From the NCBI GenBank assembly GCA_009731375.1, contig BJOX01000050.1, positions 1,087,503 to 1,141,982 on the forward strand: 54,480 nt of DNA, read 5' to 3'. Source of the stretch: Paulinella micropora (taxonomy: Eukaryota; Cercozoa; Imbricatea; Euglyphida). Positions 8,334-16,870 of the stretch are shown here, piece by piece. The notes under the pieces are model-generated. The model saw only the letters and a list, made by a program, of their open reading frames with translations. It was not told the origin of the DNA and did not search any database. The position numbers were made by a program, and so were the translations under genes. The first letter of the stretch is position 1; the number at the start of each line of letters is the position of its first letter.

Positions 8334-11300
8334 CTATGGGTTTTGAAAATAGTTTGGATTGTATCTATAATTATCATATTCGGCACCAAAGGGTTGGGGT
8401 GGTGAAGCATAATTATAGAAATAAGGAGAGTAAGGACTACCAAAAGCATAATTACTTGGAGGATTGACGAGCGGTTTAAAATCCTTTCTTTCTGGACGAG
8501 TTTGGACTTGTCGCGGGATTTCAGCAGGGAAGTTTTTGGTCAGTTTTCGTTTCATTTTTGGAAATGCTCTTTTGTCTTTCATTCTGGTCTGGATAACTGC
8601 TCTATTGTATCTATTCAACATAAAGTGATTGTTTGTGTTGCCATAACGGGTGTTATCTAACAATTCAAAATCATTCTTGGTGTCTAGCATGCGATCTCGT
8701 CTTAGTTCGTTGCCTTTAATAAGTGGGTTTGTTTGTGAAGTGCCGATACCTCCATTTTGGTCGCTTGGCATTAGAAAACGAATAAGTGCTAACATATCTT
8801 CTCTTTCATCGGCGGGGGATTTTCCCATAAGTTTATCAACCAATTGGTCAATACTTCTCATGCTATCAACCATGGCTTGATTTGGTGTTGTTGCTGGGTC
8901 TGGGTCATCTGAAACTTTGTATTCTTTCATCATTTCTTTGAGTTTTTCATCTTTAACTTTCTCCTCCCAGAATGGGAGCCCCTGTTTTGTTCCACTTTTA
9001 TAAACACCTCCTTCATACTCTGGTTGTGGATTTGGTGGTGCTGGTGCTTGTGTTGTTTGCGGTGCGGGTGTTGCTTGCGGTGCGGGTGGCATAGTTTGCG
9101 GTGGCATAGTTTGCGGTGCGGGTGGCATAGTTTGCGGTGCTGGTGTTGCTTGCGGTGGTTGAGTTGGTATTGGTATTTGTTTTCTTGGCACGCTCGCATC
9201 CCTCAATTCTAAATCTTCTAATTGCTTCATTTGGTCTGGAGTTAATTTACCCCGCATTTCTTCGTAAATTCTCTTATCCAAAATATCATCCGCATCTGCT
9301 ACATCTGATATACTAGCACCTTGATTTAGTGCTTGTTTAATGGCCTCTTCCCATCCAACTTTTGGATCGTCATAATTAGAAAGTTTAATTTTCTTTCCAG
9401 TCTTCGTTCTCAACGATTTAACAAATCCCTTTAAGTGCCTCGTTTGGGCACCTTTATCATCAAGTATGAGCAAGTTATTGCCCAGTCCAATAGTATCTGC
9501 TACTACCATATTGTCTGAGTATGCGATCGGGACTTCAACACTAAGATTTATATCTTTTTCTATACTTGGTGGAATATCTTTTGTATTTATTTTTTCTATA
9601 AAATTATTAATTGTAGTTTCATTTGCTGGTGCGATAAGAGAATATCCTTTCACACCATCCGCTTTTTCTTGTGATTTCACCATTTTGTTAAAACCATCAA
9701 CGAGTTCCGCATATTGTTTGCTGAATGTAGCAGGATTTACCGCTTTATTTACTTTAAATGTGGCATCCTTATCAAAACTGCCTACATTTTTCATAATACC
9801 AATCATAGACATTAATGTTTTATCTACATCGCCTATAAATCCGTTATACTTCGCATCTGGAGGAGTGGTTTTGATAGTTTTCCAAAACTTCATCGCATCC
9901 CAAAAAGATACTCCGCCACGTGCCCTTCCCTGTGCTTCTAAGGCCATTCTAGATATATCCGCTTTTGAAAACCTTGAGTTGTAATTGTCAAAAATACTCT
10001 TGGCAACTTCGGCCGTAGCCAATCCATTACTCGTTAGATAATCACTCATATTGGTAATTCTTTCAAAGTATCGTTTATCGGCAAAGTCTTGGACATTCTT
10101 ATCGCCAGTAGCATACAATAAATCATGTTCAAAAGCAACCAAGTCCAAAGCATCTGCTGGTAGAATGTAAGGAAACTTACCGCGAGTTCTATCTTCTAAT
10201 TGAAGACGGCTTTCCACTCGTGTGCCCCCACCATTATAATTACTTCCTTCGGTATGAATTCGTTCTTCTTCCAACTTAATGAGAGCATCTGGTTGAGCAG
10301 ACCATGTTCTATATATTTCTCCAAGTGCTTTTCCAAGACCGAGAACCGTCATAGTCTCTACGCCTGTTTTAAATGCGCCCCACGCATTTAAAGACATTAT
10401 TCCAGTGGCTAATCTGCTCGCATATTCTCTTAATACATAATCACCTATTCTTTGCTGTCCGCTCGCGATTAAACGAGGATTAGGTGGAGGCAAACCCTCT
10501 GGCACTTCATTTCTTGCTAGTGCCAGCAAAAAGGTATTGAGAGCATCTGCTCTTCTTCTTCCAAGTAATCCAACATTCATTACACGTAGTTGTGGATTGT
10601 TGGCAATTAATCTCAATATCTGTCCCCATGCTATCCTTCTCACACCATATCGCCCAACACCTGTAGCAAGGTTAAGTAATCTATTAAGTCTGGGGCTCAT
10701 AATTATCTCTTGAATACTTCTAATAATAGCATTAACAAATCTTTCTACACTTCGGGGGTCATCACCTATTCGTGGCACAAGCATCTTGTGTTCGTCGCCT
10801 ACCTGTGCTTCTATTAAAGCATCGTCTGGGTGTTTTCTCTCCCACTCTTCTCGGTTTTCTTTCCATTCTTTGTAATCTTGCTCCGCTTGCTTTCTATCCT
10901 CTCTTCGTATTGGACGAGTTTTGTCTTTGTTGCCTTTGTTTTTCATATATGTTAAGCCCTTATCAGTTAATTGTTTTAGTTCTTCTTCTCTGTATCCTTG
11001 TTTCACCAATTGCGCTATATCTCGCTTCATTTGCTGGATATTGTCTTCTATGTGCATTATATCATATTTATCGGTAGCCATTGCCAATTTTCGCATTTCA
11101 ATCATTTGTTCGTTCATAGGGGCAGTTCCGTGTTTTCTTTCAAATTCTTTCATATCAACACCATCGTCTTGAAGGTGTGCTTTCATTTCGTCGTAATTCA
11201 TATTTGCATAAATTGCTTGTTTATTGTCCAAGGCACTAATCCTGTCTTTTAAATCTTCCATAGTATTCCCCCTCTTTGTTGAAGCATCCAATAATCTATC

Positions 11301-11444
11301 CGTTCTAAGCATCTCATAGGCCTGATTACGGATACCTTCACGAATTCCTTCAGCCCATGCAGTGTCGTCTCCTTCATTCAACAAAAACTTATGTTCCCGT
11401 TTAATTTTGCCATAGTATGCGAAAAATGGTTTTTCGTGTGGCAT
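8334..11444 (-). CDS. Large virion-type protein with phospholipase A2 motif
   Basis: The 1036-residue protein has several regions. Residues 1-210 are charged and helical, probably coiled coil. Residues 215-390 are a helical basic region. Residues 403-456 form a phospholipase A2-like core: Ca-loop YNGGGT at 403-408, catalytic HDLLY at 440-444, and a following AD at 455-456. Residues 480-740 are a mixed domain. Residues 750-810 are a Pro/Gln/Thr repeat tract, and the C-terminus is basic and aromatic, ending in a Tyr/Pro/Asn-rich tail. In parvoviruses the same HD-x-x-Y enzyme breaches the endosome membrane during entry, so a membrane-breaching virion component is inferred. The start lies directly behind an AT promoter shared with the divergent gene at 11469. 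Confidence 0.65.
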   Translation of the reverse strand: MPHEKPFFAYYGKIKREHKFLLNEGDDTAWAEGIREGIRNQAYEMLRTDRLLDASTKRGNTMEDLKDRISALDNKQAIYANMNYDEMKAHLQDDGVDMKEFERKHGTAPMNEQMIEMRKLAMATDKYDIMHIEDNIQQMKRDIAQLVKQGYREEELKQLTDKGLTYMKNKGNKDKTRPIRREDRKQAEQDYKEWKENREEWERKHPDDALIEAQVGDEHKMLVPRIGDDPRSVERFVNAIIRSIQEIIMSPRLNRLLNLATGVGRYGVRRIAWGQILRLIANNPQLRVMNVGLLGRRRADALNTFLLALARNEVPEGLPPPNPRLIASGQQRIGDYVLREYASRLATGIMSLNAWGAFKTGVETMTVLGLGKALGEIYRTWSAQPDALIKLEEERIHTEGSNYNGGGTRVESRLQLEDRTRGKFPYILPADALDLVAFEHDLLYATGDKNVQDFADKRYFERITNMSDYLTSNGLATAEVAKSIFDNYNSRFSKADISRMALEAQGRARGGVSFWDAMKFWKTIKTTPPDAKYNGFIGDVDKTLMSMIGIMKNVGSFDKDATFKVNKAVNPATFSKQYAELVDGFNKMVKSQEKADGVKGYSLIAPANETTINNFIEKINTKDIPPSIEKDINLSVEVPIAYSDNMVVADTIGLGNNLLILDDKGAQTRHLKGFVKSLRTKTGKKIKLSNYDDPKVGWEEAIKQALNQGASISDVADADDILDKRIYEEMRGKLTPDQMKQLEDLELRDASVPRKQIPIPTQPPQATPAPQTMPPAPQTMPPQTMPPAPQATPAPQTTQAPAPPNPQPEYEGGVYKSGTKQGLPFWEEKVKDEKLKEMMKEYKVSDDPDPATTPNQAMVDSMRSIDQLVDKLMGKSPADEREDMLALIRFLMPSDQNGGIGTSQTNPLIKGNELRRDRMLDTKNDFELLDNTRYGNTNNHFMLNRYNRAVIQTRMKDKRAFPKMKRKLTKNFPAEIPRQVQTRPERKDFKPLVNPPSNYAFGSPYSPYFYNYASPPQPFGAEYDNYRYNPNYFQNP
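9040..9175. repeat. Pro/Gln-rich coding repeat
   Basis: GCGGTGCGGGTGGCATAGTTT-like units (plus strand) repeat several times and encode the PAPQTMPP-type tract of the large virion protein. It is a low-complexity linker likely to vary in copy number. Confidence 0.6.
10077..10238 (-). other. Phospholipase A2-like domain core within the large virion protein
   Basis: This DNA covers residues 403-456. The visible pattern is Y-x-G-G-G-T, then about 30 residues, then P-x-D-x-x-D-x-x-A-x-x-H-D-x-x-Y, then A-D. In parvovirus VP1 the equivalents are Y-x-G-P-G-N, the H-D-x-x-Y catalytic dyad and a downstream Asp. The Ca-loop proline is Gly here. Activity cannot be judged from sequence alone. Confidence 0.6.
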
Positions 11445-11468
11445 TTTTTATATCCGCTATTATATATC
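11445..11468. promoter_or_regulatory. Bidirectional AT-rich promoter
   Basis: The 24 bases between the large virion gene (minus) and the small gene at 11469 (plus) contain TATTATATAT at 11458-11467, a variant of the 12-mer at 2417 and 4762. No other space is available for two promoters. Confidence 0.4.
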
Positions 11469-11687
11469 ATGGAAAATAAAAAAGAAAAAAGCAAGGACGA
11501 GCAACAACTTGAAGAGTTGGAAAGGCTAGGGAAGGAAATTGACCAAATCCGCATCACTCAGAACTTGGTGAATAGAAACCCTGCCGTTTTTAGAAAACCT
11601 GAAAATATCCTTTACCGCCTGCCACTGACGGATAAGCAACGGGAGACGATTTACAATAATATAATTAAAGAGAAAGATAATATATAA
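11469..11687 (+). CDS. Small charged hypothetical protein
   Basis: A 72-residue, Lys/Glu-rich, mostly helical protein starting MENKKEKSKDEQQ. The ATG at 11469 directly follows the promoter motif; the frame is open upstream but only into the neighbouring gene. Its stop TAA overlaps the ATG of the next gene (TAATG), which suggests coupled expression. Not recognised. Confidence 0.55.
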   Translation: MENKKEKSKDEQQLEELERLGKEIDQIRITQNLVNRNPAVFRKPENILYRLPLTDKQRETIYNNIIKEKDNI

Positions 11688-11950
11688 TGGGGCTACGAGA
11701 GAAAGCCTTGTCATTGGGCGCGACAGACTTCGGCGAGAGTAAAGTGAAAGGAAAAAAGTATTATGTCGTCTATAACGGCCGTCGCATCAACTTTGGTGCA
11801 TCTGGTTATTCAGATTATACCAAACATCAAGACGAAGACAGACGGGAAAGTTATCGTGCCAGACATCAAGCAATTAAAACAAAGGATGGAAAGCCCGCAT
11901 ATTTAAACAAAAACCAACCCGCATATTGGGCATATCACTTACTTTGGTAA
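11687..11950 (+). CDS. Small conserved viral protein, FG-x-x-x-Y...YHLLW type (paralogue A)
   Basis: This 87-residue protein has the pattern KGKKYYVVYNGRRINFGASGYSDYTKHQD, then an RR-x-x-Y-x-x-RH basic stretch, and ends AYHLLW. The protein at 16603-16860 has the same order of motifs and ends SYHFLW, so the element carries two diverged paralogues. From memory, short proteins with this pattern are common in giant viruses and Polinton-like viruses, with no established function. The gene overlaps the upstream gene by one base. Confidence 0.65.
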   Translation: MGLREKALSLGATDFGESKVKGKKYYVVYNGRRINFGASGYSDYTKHQDEDRRESYRARHQAIKTKDGKPAYLNKNQPAYWAYHLLW

Positions 11951-11969
11951 ATTATGAATATTATAATAT

Positions 11970-12218
11970 ATGTTGTTAATATTGCTCTTCGTGTGCTCGG
12001 TTATGTCGCGGACTGCCTGCGACTTTTACTCACGGATAAGTGAAAAAAAGAATATAAGTTGTGTTTATTGTATTCAAAAAGGTATAGATACAAAATTTAA
12101 ATGTATTTACAAACCGATGAGTGATTGGTGTGTTAGTTTTGATGAAGCAATGCCTTTGATCTGTGATGGTGATAATAGATGGTATATGACACATATATAC
12201 GAATGCTCACTTCTTTGA
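11970..12218 (+). CDS. Cys-rich secreted or membrane-anchored small protein
   Basis: The 82-residue protein starts with MLLILLFVCSVMS, a signal-peptide or membrane-anchor type leader. The mature part has about seven Cys, including C-V-Y-C, with the motif CIQKGI-x-TKFKC and WCVSFDEA. Such spacing suggests disulphides in an extracellular or virion-surface protein. Element 2 carries a homologue at about 52300-52512 in the same neighbourhood. The gene ends convergent with the two-TM gene, overlapping by 12 bases. It is not a recognised family. Confidence 0.6.
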   Translation: MLLILLFVCSVMSRTACDFYSRISEKKNISCVYCIQKGIDTKFKCIYKPMSDWCVSFDEAMPLICDGDNRWYMTHIYECSLL

Positions 12219-12560
12219 AGAAGGCGATGGAAGGCATATCCCAATCAAAAGTGTTAAAATACCGACATAAGTATTAGCAACCTCACAAGGTAAGTTCTTT
12301 TCAGATAGCCTTACGATACAAAGGGTTATAATGGAGATAATGATACCCATTTGAAATAAGTATTTAATAAGTCGGCTGTCTGTCGGTCTGTTTGTTATAC
12401 AACAACAATTCCAGTTATCTTCCAATTCGTGCTCTACTTTTTTTTCCTCATTCTTCAATGAAATGTCTAAAACACGATTTTTTATTTCTGGAGTTAGTTC
12501 GCCGTCTATTTCAATGACTGGCGGTGGCCTATGAAGTCTAGTTGTATTATTGCTGGACAT
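12207..12560 (-). CDS. Two-TM small membrane protein of the fibre cassette
   Basis: The 117-residue protein has a hydrophilic N-terminal half (HRPPPVIEIDGELTPEIKNR), a C-C-C cluster followed by NRPTDSRLI, a first membrane segment at about residues 69-88 (MGIIISIITLCIV), and a second at about 98-113 (YVGILTLLIGICLPSPS). The ending LPSPS resembles a group of small membrane proteins of large eukaryotic DNA viruses. A close homologue lies at 52498-52845 in element 2, next to the same fibre gene. The start overlaps the end of the fibre gene by 14 bases. It may anchor or export the fibre; this is inference. Confidence 0.65.
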   Translation of the reverse strand: MSSNNTTRLHRPPPVIEIDGELTPEIKNRVLDISLKNEEKKVEHELEDNWNCCCITNRPTDSRLIKYLFQMGIIISIITLCIVRLSEKNLPCEVANTYVGILTLLIGICLPSPSSKK

Positions 12561-15500
12561 TTGAAAAAACGACTGCTCGTATTTCTGCTAATTGGTTGGT
12601 TTGGTCTTGTAATATATTAAGTAAAGTTTTATTTTCTTTTTCTAAATTAATCACCCTATCTCGGACATGTCCGAGATTATCCGCCATGTGTTGAAAAGCA
12701 CTGACTAATACCGGTATAAAGTCAGTATATGTTATGCCTTCAAGGTAGCCGTCTCCATCCTCTGCTTTTACCCCACTTTCGGATACAAATTCAGGAAATA
12801 CTTTTTTGACTTCGTCCGCAATAAATCCGTGGTTCTTTTTTTCTTTCTTCTCGTCTGCTTTCCAATAATACGAACAACAATTTATTTTCATTAGTTTCTC
12901 GCAACAATCCCCGCAGTCTAATGTTTTAATATCTGATTTAAGCCGTCTATCCGATGATGGTGTCCAAGAACCATTCAAAGGAATATAATTATAAGCACCA
13001 GACGGCTCGCCAGTAGTAGAGTTTGAAGTAGTCCAAGCATGAAGCAAACCAGTAGAAGAAACTATTGAAGCATAATTCGTATATCCTCCCGATTTAAAAA
13101 ATAGTTGCGGGTCATTAGTAGAAGCGGGTCTTTTTCGTATTAATAAATTACCGCTGGATGCTGTTGGTAAAACTAACTCTCCCGACGTATTAATATTAAT
13201 CGCCTCAGTGTAAGATATATTGTTTCCAACCGCTGTTCCTGAATTATAATAAAAAGCGAGTTTTACACCTTTTTGAATTAGAAAGTTAGATGACGCAGAA
13301 GATGATTTCCAGTTCGTGCCGTCAAAATAAGCATCAAAACTTAAATTGACATTGTCGTGTGCCCAATTCAATAATTGAAATGTTGGATAAGCATCCGCCG
13401 TTGTTATTGCTTGTAAGTGTGCCCCTGCGATATTTGAAGCCGTCCCGTATATTTCTAAACCACCTGACGCTCCCACTCCTTTCGTTGAGTTGCCTATGAT
13501 TATCGGTTTGCCTGATGCTGTTGTTATTTTGTCGCTTGTTGCCAATGTCGTTGTTGATATCCCCGCATTTGCCGTTATTAATCCACTCGCGGTTACTGTT
13601 GTTGTTGATATACTCGCATTTGCCGTGATTAATCCGCTTGCGGTTAGTGTCGTTGTTGATATCCCCGCGGTTGCCGTTAATGTTGTTCCTGTTATTGTTC
13701 CGCCACTCGTTATGTTGTTTGAATTCATATCCAAGGCACCATAAAACCGCATACCGCCAGCATTGTTAAAACGGACAATGTCAGACGAAGCACTTTTATT
13801 ATCCAAAAGTTTTGAAATATAAAGTCCCGCCCCTTTTACATCAGATGCTACATTCGTAAATACATAACCTCGTTGGTTTGCGGTTCCACTTGAAGCAGTA
13901 TTTAGAGTAAATAAGAAATACTGATAATCACCCGTCGTCTGTGAAAAGAATATGTCTCCTCCGTTTTGGTTTAATATCCGCGCCCCATTATATGTTATAT
14001 TTCCACCATTAATGATATCCACATTATTGAAATCGGCTTGGCTTAACAAATTTAGTGCCCTTACATCATTTCTACTTCCATTAAATATTTTAATTCCTGT
14101 CATTGTTTGGTCTCCTGTTAGTTTTACATTTTGTCCGTCTAATGTATCTACATAACTTTTGTTGGCGCCGTCTGTTGATAATGTTGGAGTTCCAAGGTTG
14201 GCTATTTTGCTACTATTACAATCTAACCCCGAAGCATTTACCCAACCGACGATTGTCCCGTCAATAATAAAACTTATTTTTTTCGCAGAAATTTCAAAGT
14301 TGTAATATGTTGCTGTTTTCATATCCAAACTAGCAATTGACCCGATATTGGCTGTGGAGTTAAAAACCACGAATGTGCCCTTTGTTGTAGCATTTATTGA
14401 ATTTCCCGTTATTTCAACACCACTGCTATATGTCTTAATTCCTGCTATGGTTTGGTTTCCTGTTAGTTTCACATTTTGCCCGTCTAATGTATCTACATAC
14501 CTTTTCGTTGTTGCGTCTGTTGTTGCTGTTGGTGTGGCTAAGTTTGTTATTTTTCTATTGTTTAAAGATAGTGTCGTGCCAGTTGCTGTCGCGATTACAT
14601 TATCCCCCGCATATAACTCAACATACGAACCCGTTATTTGTATCGGATAATAGCCCGCGGTTGCTATTTTTTGTGCCACAATCTCTCCTATATTTGTCGC
14701 CGTATCAAAGGCAATACCGATACCATCAAAAGCGGTTGGAGCAGTAGCACCCCGCACTTCTATTGTTGAAGTAAATTTTTTATTCCCTGCTATGGTTTGG
14801 TCTCCTGTTAGTTTTACGACCGAAGTATCAAGAGTAGAAACATCAACACCATCAACAAGATTAACATTTGTTATACTTTGGCTTTTCATATCAATCCCCG
14901 CACTAGCATTTATTATGTTGCTGAATGTTTTGGTTCCTGCTATGGTTTGGTCTCCTGTTAGTTTGACGACTGCGGTATCAATAGCCGAAACATCAATACC
15001 ATCAACCAAATTTACATTTGTTATTGAAAATCCTCCCATATTTAAACTGCCCGTCATAGCCGTTGTGCCGTCCTTTGCCAGTTTCGTATCGGTATATGCT
15101 TTTGTTGAAGCATCGCCGTCATAGAATGGTGCGGGCAGTCCGCTGATTGCTGTTGTGCTGTTAAAATTTAAAACATTATTTGTCAATGTCATTCCACCCC
15201 CTGTTGTTGGAGCAAAAAGTATGGACGAGCCAACAAAAGATAATGGATAGCCCGTCGCACCACCTGCCTCCGACGAATAGATAGAGCCCATATTATTGTT
15301 GTAATTGAAGAATAATTTTCCTGTGTTTAATGGATTTGAGTCTTTTACGGCCACATAAGTAGTAAATGTTTTATTCCCTGTTATGGTTTGGTCTCCTGTT
15401 AGTTTGACTACAGAAGTATCAAGAGCCGAAACATCAACACCATCAACCAAATTGACATTTGTTATACTTTGGCTTTTCATATCAATCCCCGCACTAGCAT

Positions 15501-16032
15501 TTATTATACTGCTAAATGTCTTAATTCCTGCTATGGTTTGGTCTCCTGTTAATTTAACCACAGCACTATCAAGGGCAGAAACATCAACACCATCAACATT
15601 ACCGACATTTACTATATTAAAACTTCCCATATTCAAATCTCCAAACATCATAGTGAGCCCATCCAATCTAAGAAAAGGTGAGTTTGTATTTCTCCATTGA
15701 CCCGTGCTATAAATGAGTAATTGGTTATTGGAGGGTGTGCCTGTTATGACTACATCATTTAAAGCATCTATTGACTTGTTTGAAAATCTTGTGTCAAATC
15801 TACCATCAGTATAGTATAAATTAGTGCCTTCTTTTATGTCCGTTGTGCTTTTGGTAGCCAGTCGTGTATCAAATCGGCTGTTGGTAAAATAAAGATTTAC
15901 GGGGTCAGCATCTTCTGGCACCCTATCTGTGTATAAGCCCACTATGTTTGTGTTGGTAAGGTCTAAGTTTTTTATGTCTAGACTATCAACAGCAATTTCT
16001 GATAAACCTAGTAAGGATTTATATTGCGACAT
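12547..16032 (-). CDS. Fibre/tail-spike protein with C-terminal S74 chaperone domain
   Basis: The 1161-residue protein has an N-terminus with YFTNSRFDTRLATKS-type repeats. A long shaft follows with at least six copies of a unit containing VDVSALDT, VVKLTGDQTIAGIKTF and related variants, then a second repeat set (ISTTTLTASGLITANA). The C-terminal about 120 residues match the peptidase S74 intramolecular chaperone of phage tail spikes: the Ser-Lys dyad lies in SDRRLKSDI, followed by HGFIADEV-x-x-x-FPEFV, ITYTDFIPVLV, and a coiled coil. In phages this domain guides trimer folding and then cleaves itself off. The likely role is a trimeric receptor-binding fibre. Orientation and neighbours match the cassette in element 2. 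Confidence 0.8.
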   Translation of the reverse strand: MSQYKSLLGLSEIAVDSLDIKNLDLTNTNIVGLYTDRVPEDADPVNLYFTNSRFDTRLATKSTTDIKEGTNLYYTDGRFDTRFSNKSIDALNDVVITGTPSNNQLLIYSTGQWRNTNSPFLRLDGLTMMFGDLNMGSFNIVNVGNVDGVDVSALDSAVVKLTGDQTIAGIKTFSSIINASAGIDMKSQSITNVNLVDGVDVSALDTSVVKLTGDQTITGNKTFTTYVAVKDSNPLNTGKLFFNYNNNMGSIYSSEAGGATGYPLSFVGSSILFAPTTGGGMTLTNNVLNFNSTTAISGLPAPFYDGDASTKAYTDTKLAKDGTTAMTGSLNMGGFSITNVNLVDGIDVSAIDTAVVKLTGDQTIAGTKTFSNIINASAGIDMKSQSITNVNLVDGVDVSTLDTSVVKLTGDQTIAGNKKFTSTIEVRGATAPTAFDGIGIAFDTATNIGEIVAQKIATAGYYPIQITGSYVELYAGDNVIATATGTTLSLNNRKITNLATPTATTDATTKRYVDTLDGQNVKLTGNQTIAGIKTYSSGVEITGNSINATTKGTFVVFNSTANIGSIASLDMKTATYYNFEISAKKISFIIDGTIVGWVNASGLDCNSSKIANLGTPTLSTDGANKSYVDTLDGQNVKLTGDQTMTGIKIFNGSRNDVRALNLLSQADFNNVDIINGGNITYNGARILNQNGGDIFFSQTTGDYQYFLFTLNTASSGTANQRGYVFTNVASDVKGAGLYISKLLDNKSASSDIVRFNNAGGMRFYGALDMNSNNITSGGTITGTTLTATAGISTTTLTASGLITANASISTTTVTASGLITANAGISTTTLATSDKITTASGKPIIIGNSTKGVGASGGLEIYGTASNIAGAHLQAITTADAYPTFQLLNWAHDNVNLSFDAYFDGTNWKSSSASSNFLIQKGVKLAFYYNSGTAVGNNISYTEAININTSGELVLPTASSGNLLIRKRPASTNDPQLFFKSGGYTNYASIVSSTGLLHAWTTSNSTTGEPSGAYNYIPLNGSWTPSSDRRLKSDIKTLDCGDCCEKLMKINCCSYYWKADEKKEKKNHGFIADEVKKVFPEFVSESGVKAEDGDGYLEGITYTDFIPVLVSAFQHMADNLGHVRDRVINLEKENKTLLNILQDQTNQLAEIRAVVFSNVQQ
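13550..13690. repeat. Tandem coding repeats in the fibre gene
   Basis: About three units of roughly 45 bases encode the ISTTTLTASGLITANA pattern. Further coding repeats (VVKLTGDQTIAG type) recur at about 14100, 14450, 14790, 14940, 15390 and 15540. They form the fibre shaft and are likely sites of recombination between related viruses. Confidence 0.6.
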
Positions 16033-16084
16033 ATTATATTAATAATTATTAAAAAATACTAAAATATATTAATCTTAGTATAAA
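16033..16084. promoter_or_regulatory. Bidirectional AT-rich promoter region
   Basis: The 52-base spacer between the divergent fibre gene (minus) and the charged-protein gene (plus) is almost entirely A/T, with ATATTATATTAATAATTATT next to the fibre start. No other feature is present. Confidence 0.35.
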
Positions 16085-16600
16085 ATGCCGTCCGCAGAAG
16101 CAAGTCGTAAGAATTGGGGTAGTGCTGTGGAAGGAATAAAAGCGAAAGCGAAACAGCGAAAGATGGAGCATGCTAAAAATGTATTAGCACAATACCGAAA
16201 TGCTGTAAAGCAAGAAGACGAAGATATGGAGGAACGAATAAAACAAATTGAAGAAAAGAACTTGGCTAAGGATATTATTACTGAACATGATAATGATAGC
16301 CCAGAGGAAAAGAGTGAGAGTGAGGACGAGGTTGATTTCACTGATATAATTGCCGAAAAGATGGCGAAAATGAAAATCAAAAGAGCGAAGGCGGAGACTA
16401 AGAGAGCGAAGAAGAGCAAGAAGATAGAGCCCGAGCCAGAGAGTGAAGAAAGTGAAAGCGAGAGTAGTGAAGAAGAAATCAAGCCTAAGAAAGGTAAGGG
16501 TAAAAAATCAAGTAGTGTAAGTGTAAAGGTATATAATCAATCTTCAGGTGCTAAGAAAGAAAAAAGTGATGAAATAGATAGAGTGTTTTTAAAATTTTAA
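16085..16600 (+). CDS. Highly charged hypothetical protein
   Basis: This 171-residue protein has alternating Lys/Arg and Glu/Asp runs. Residues 10-70 suggest a coiled coil, and the C-terminal third is acidic/serine-rich (EPEPESEESESES) followed by a Lys-rich stretch ending RVFLKF. The composition suits a DNA- or core-associated phosphoprotein, but there is no diagnostic motif. It ends 2 bases before the convergent stop of the next gene. Confidence 0.55.
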   Translation: MPSAEASRKNWGSAVEGIKAKAKQRKMEHAKNVLAQYRNAVKQEDEDMEERIKQIEEKNLAKDIITEHDNDSPEEKSESEDEVDFTDIIAEKMAKMKIKRAKAETKRAKKSKKIEPEPESEESESESSEEEIKPKKGKGKKSSSVSVKVYNQSSGAKKEKSDEIDRVFLKF

Positions 16601-16602
16601 AT

Positions 16603-16860
16603 TCACCAAAGGAAATGATAAGAATAATAATTACTATACTCTGGATTATTATAAGTTAATTCACCTTTTGAATTTTTTATAGCCTTTGCTCTTTTTCTAT
16701 AATTTTTTCTTCTTACTTTATCTAAATGGTCTAAATGTGAATATAGTCCTATGCGGTCTTTATAATGTTCATATCTAGTATCACCAAAATTGATAACCTT
16801 ACCTTTTGGACTAATGACTTTATATTTTTTATTCTTAATGTTGGACTTTAAAAATCTCAT
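16603..16860 (-). CDS. Small conserved viral protein, YHFLW type (paralogue B)
   Basis: This 85-residue protein has the pattern KKYKVISPKGKVINFGDTRY, then RRKNYRKRAKAI, ending YYSYHFLW. The motif order equals that of the protein at 11687-11950, so the two are paralogues within one element. It is very basic. Its start is only 10 bases from the divergent integrase start. Function is unknown. Confidence 0.65.
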   Translation of the reverse strand: MRFLKSNIKNKKYKVISPKGKVINFGDTRYEHYKDRIGLYSHLDHLDKVRRKNYRKRAKAIKNSKGELTYNNPEYSNYYSYHFLW

Positions 16861-16870
16861 TGTATATAAT
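16861..16870. promoter_or_regulatory. Ten-base bidirectional promoter-like spacer
   Basis: TGTATATAAT is the entire space between two divergent start codons (16858-16860 minus, 16871-16873 plus). It contains the TATATAAT core seen before other genes of the element. Confidence 0.4.

Noticed and set aside
9024-9212. Plus-strand Trp/Cys-rich frame
   Set aside because: It is the complement of the Pro/Gln coding repeat of the large virion protein.
13490-15700. Plus-strand Val/Pro/Ser-rich frames
   Set aside because: They are antisense shadows of the repetitive fibre gene.
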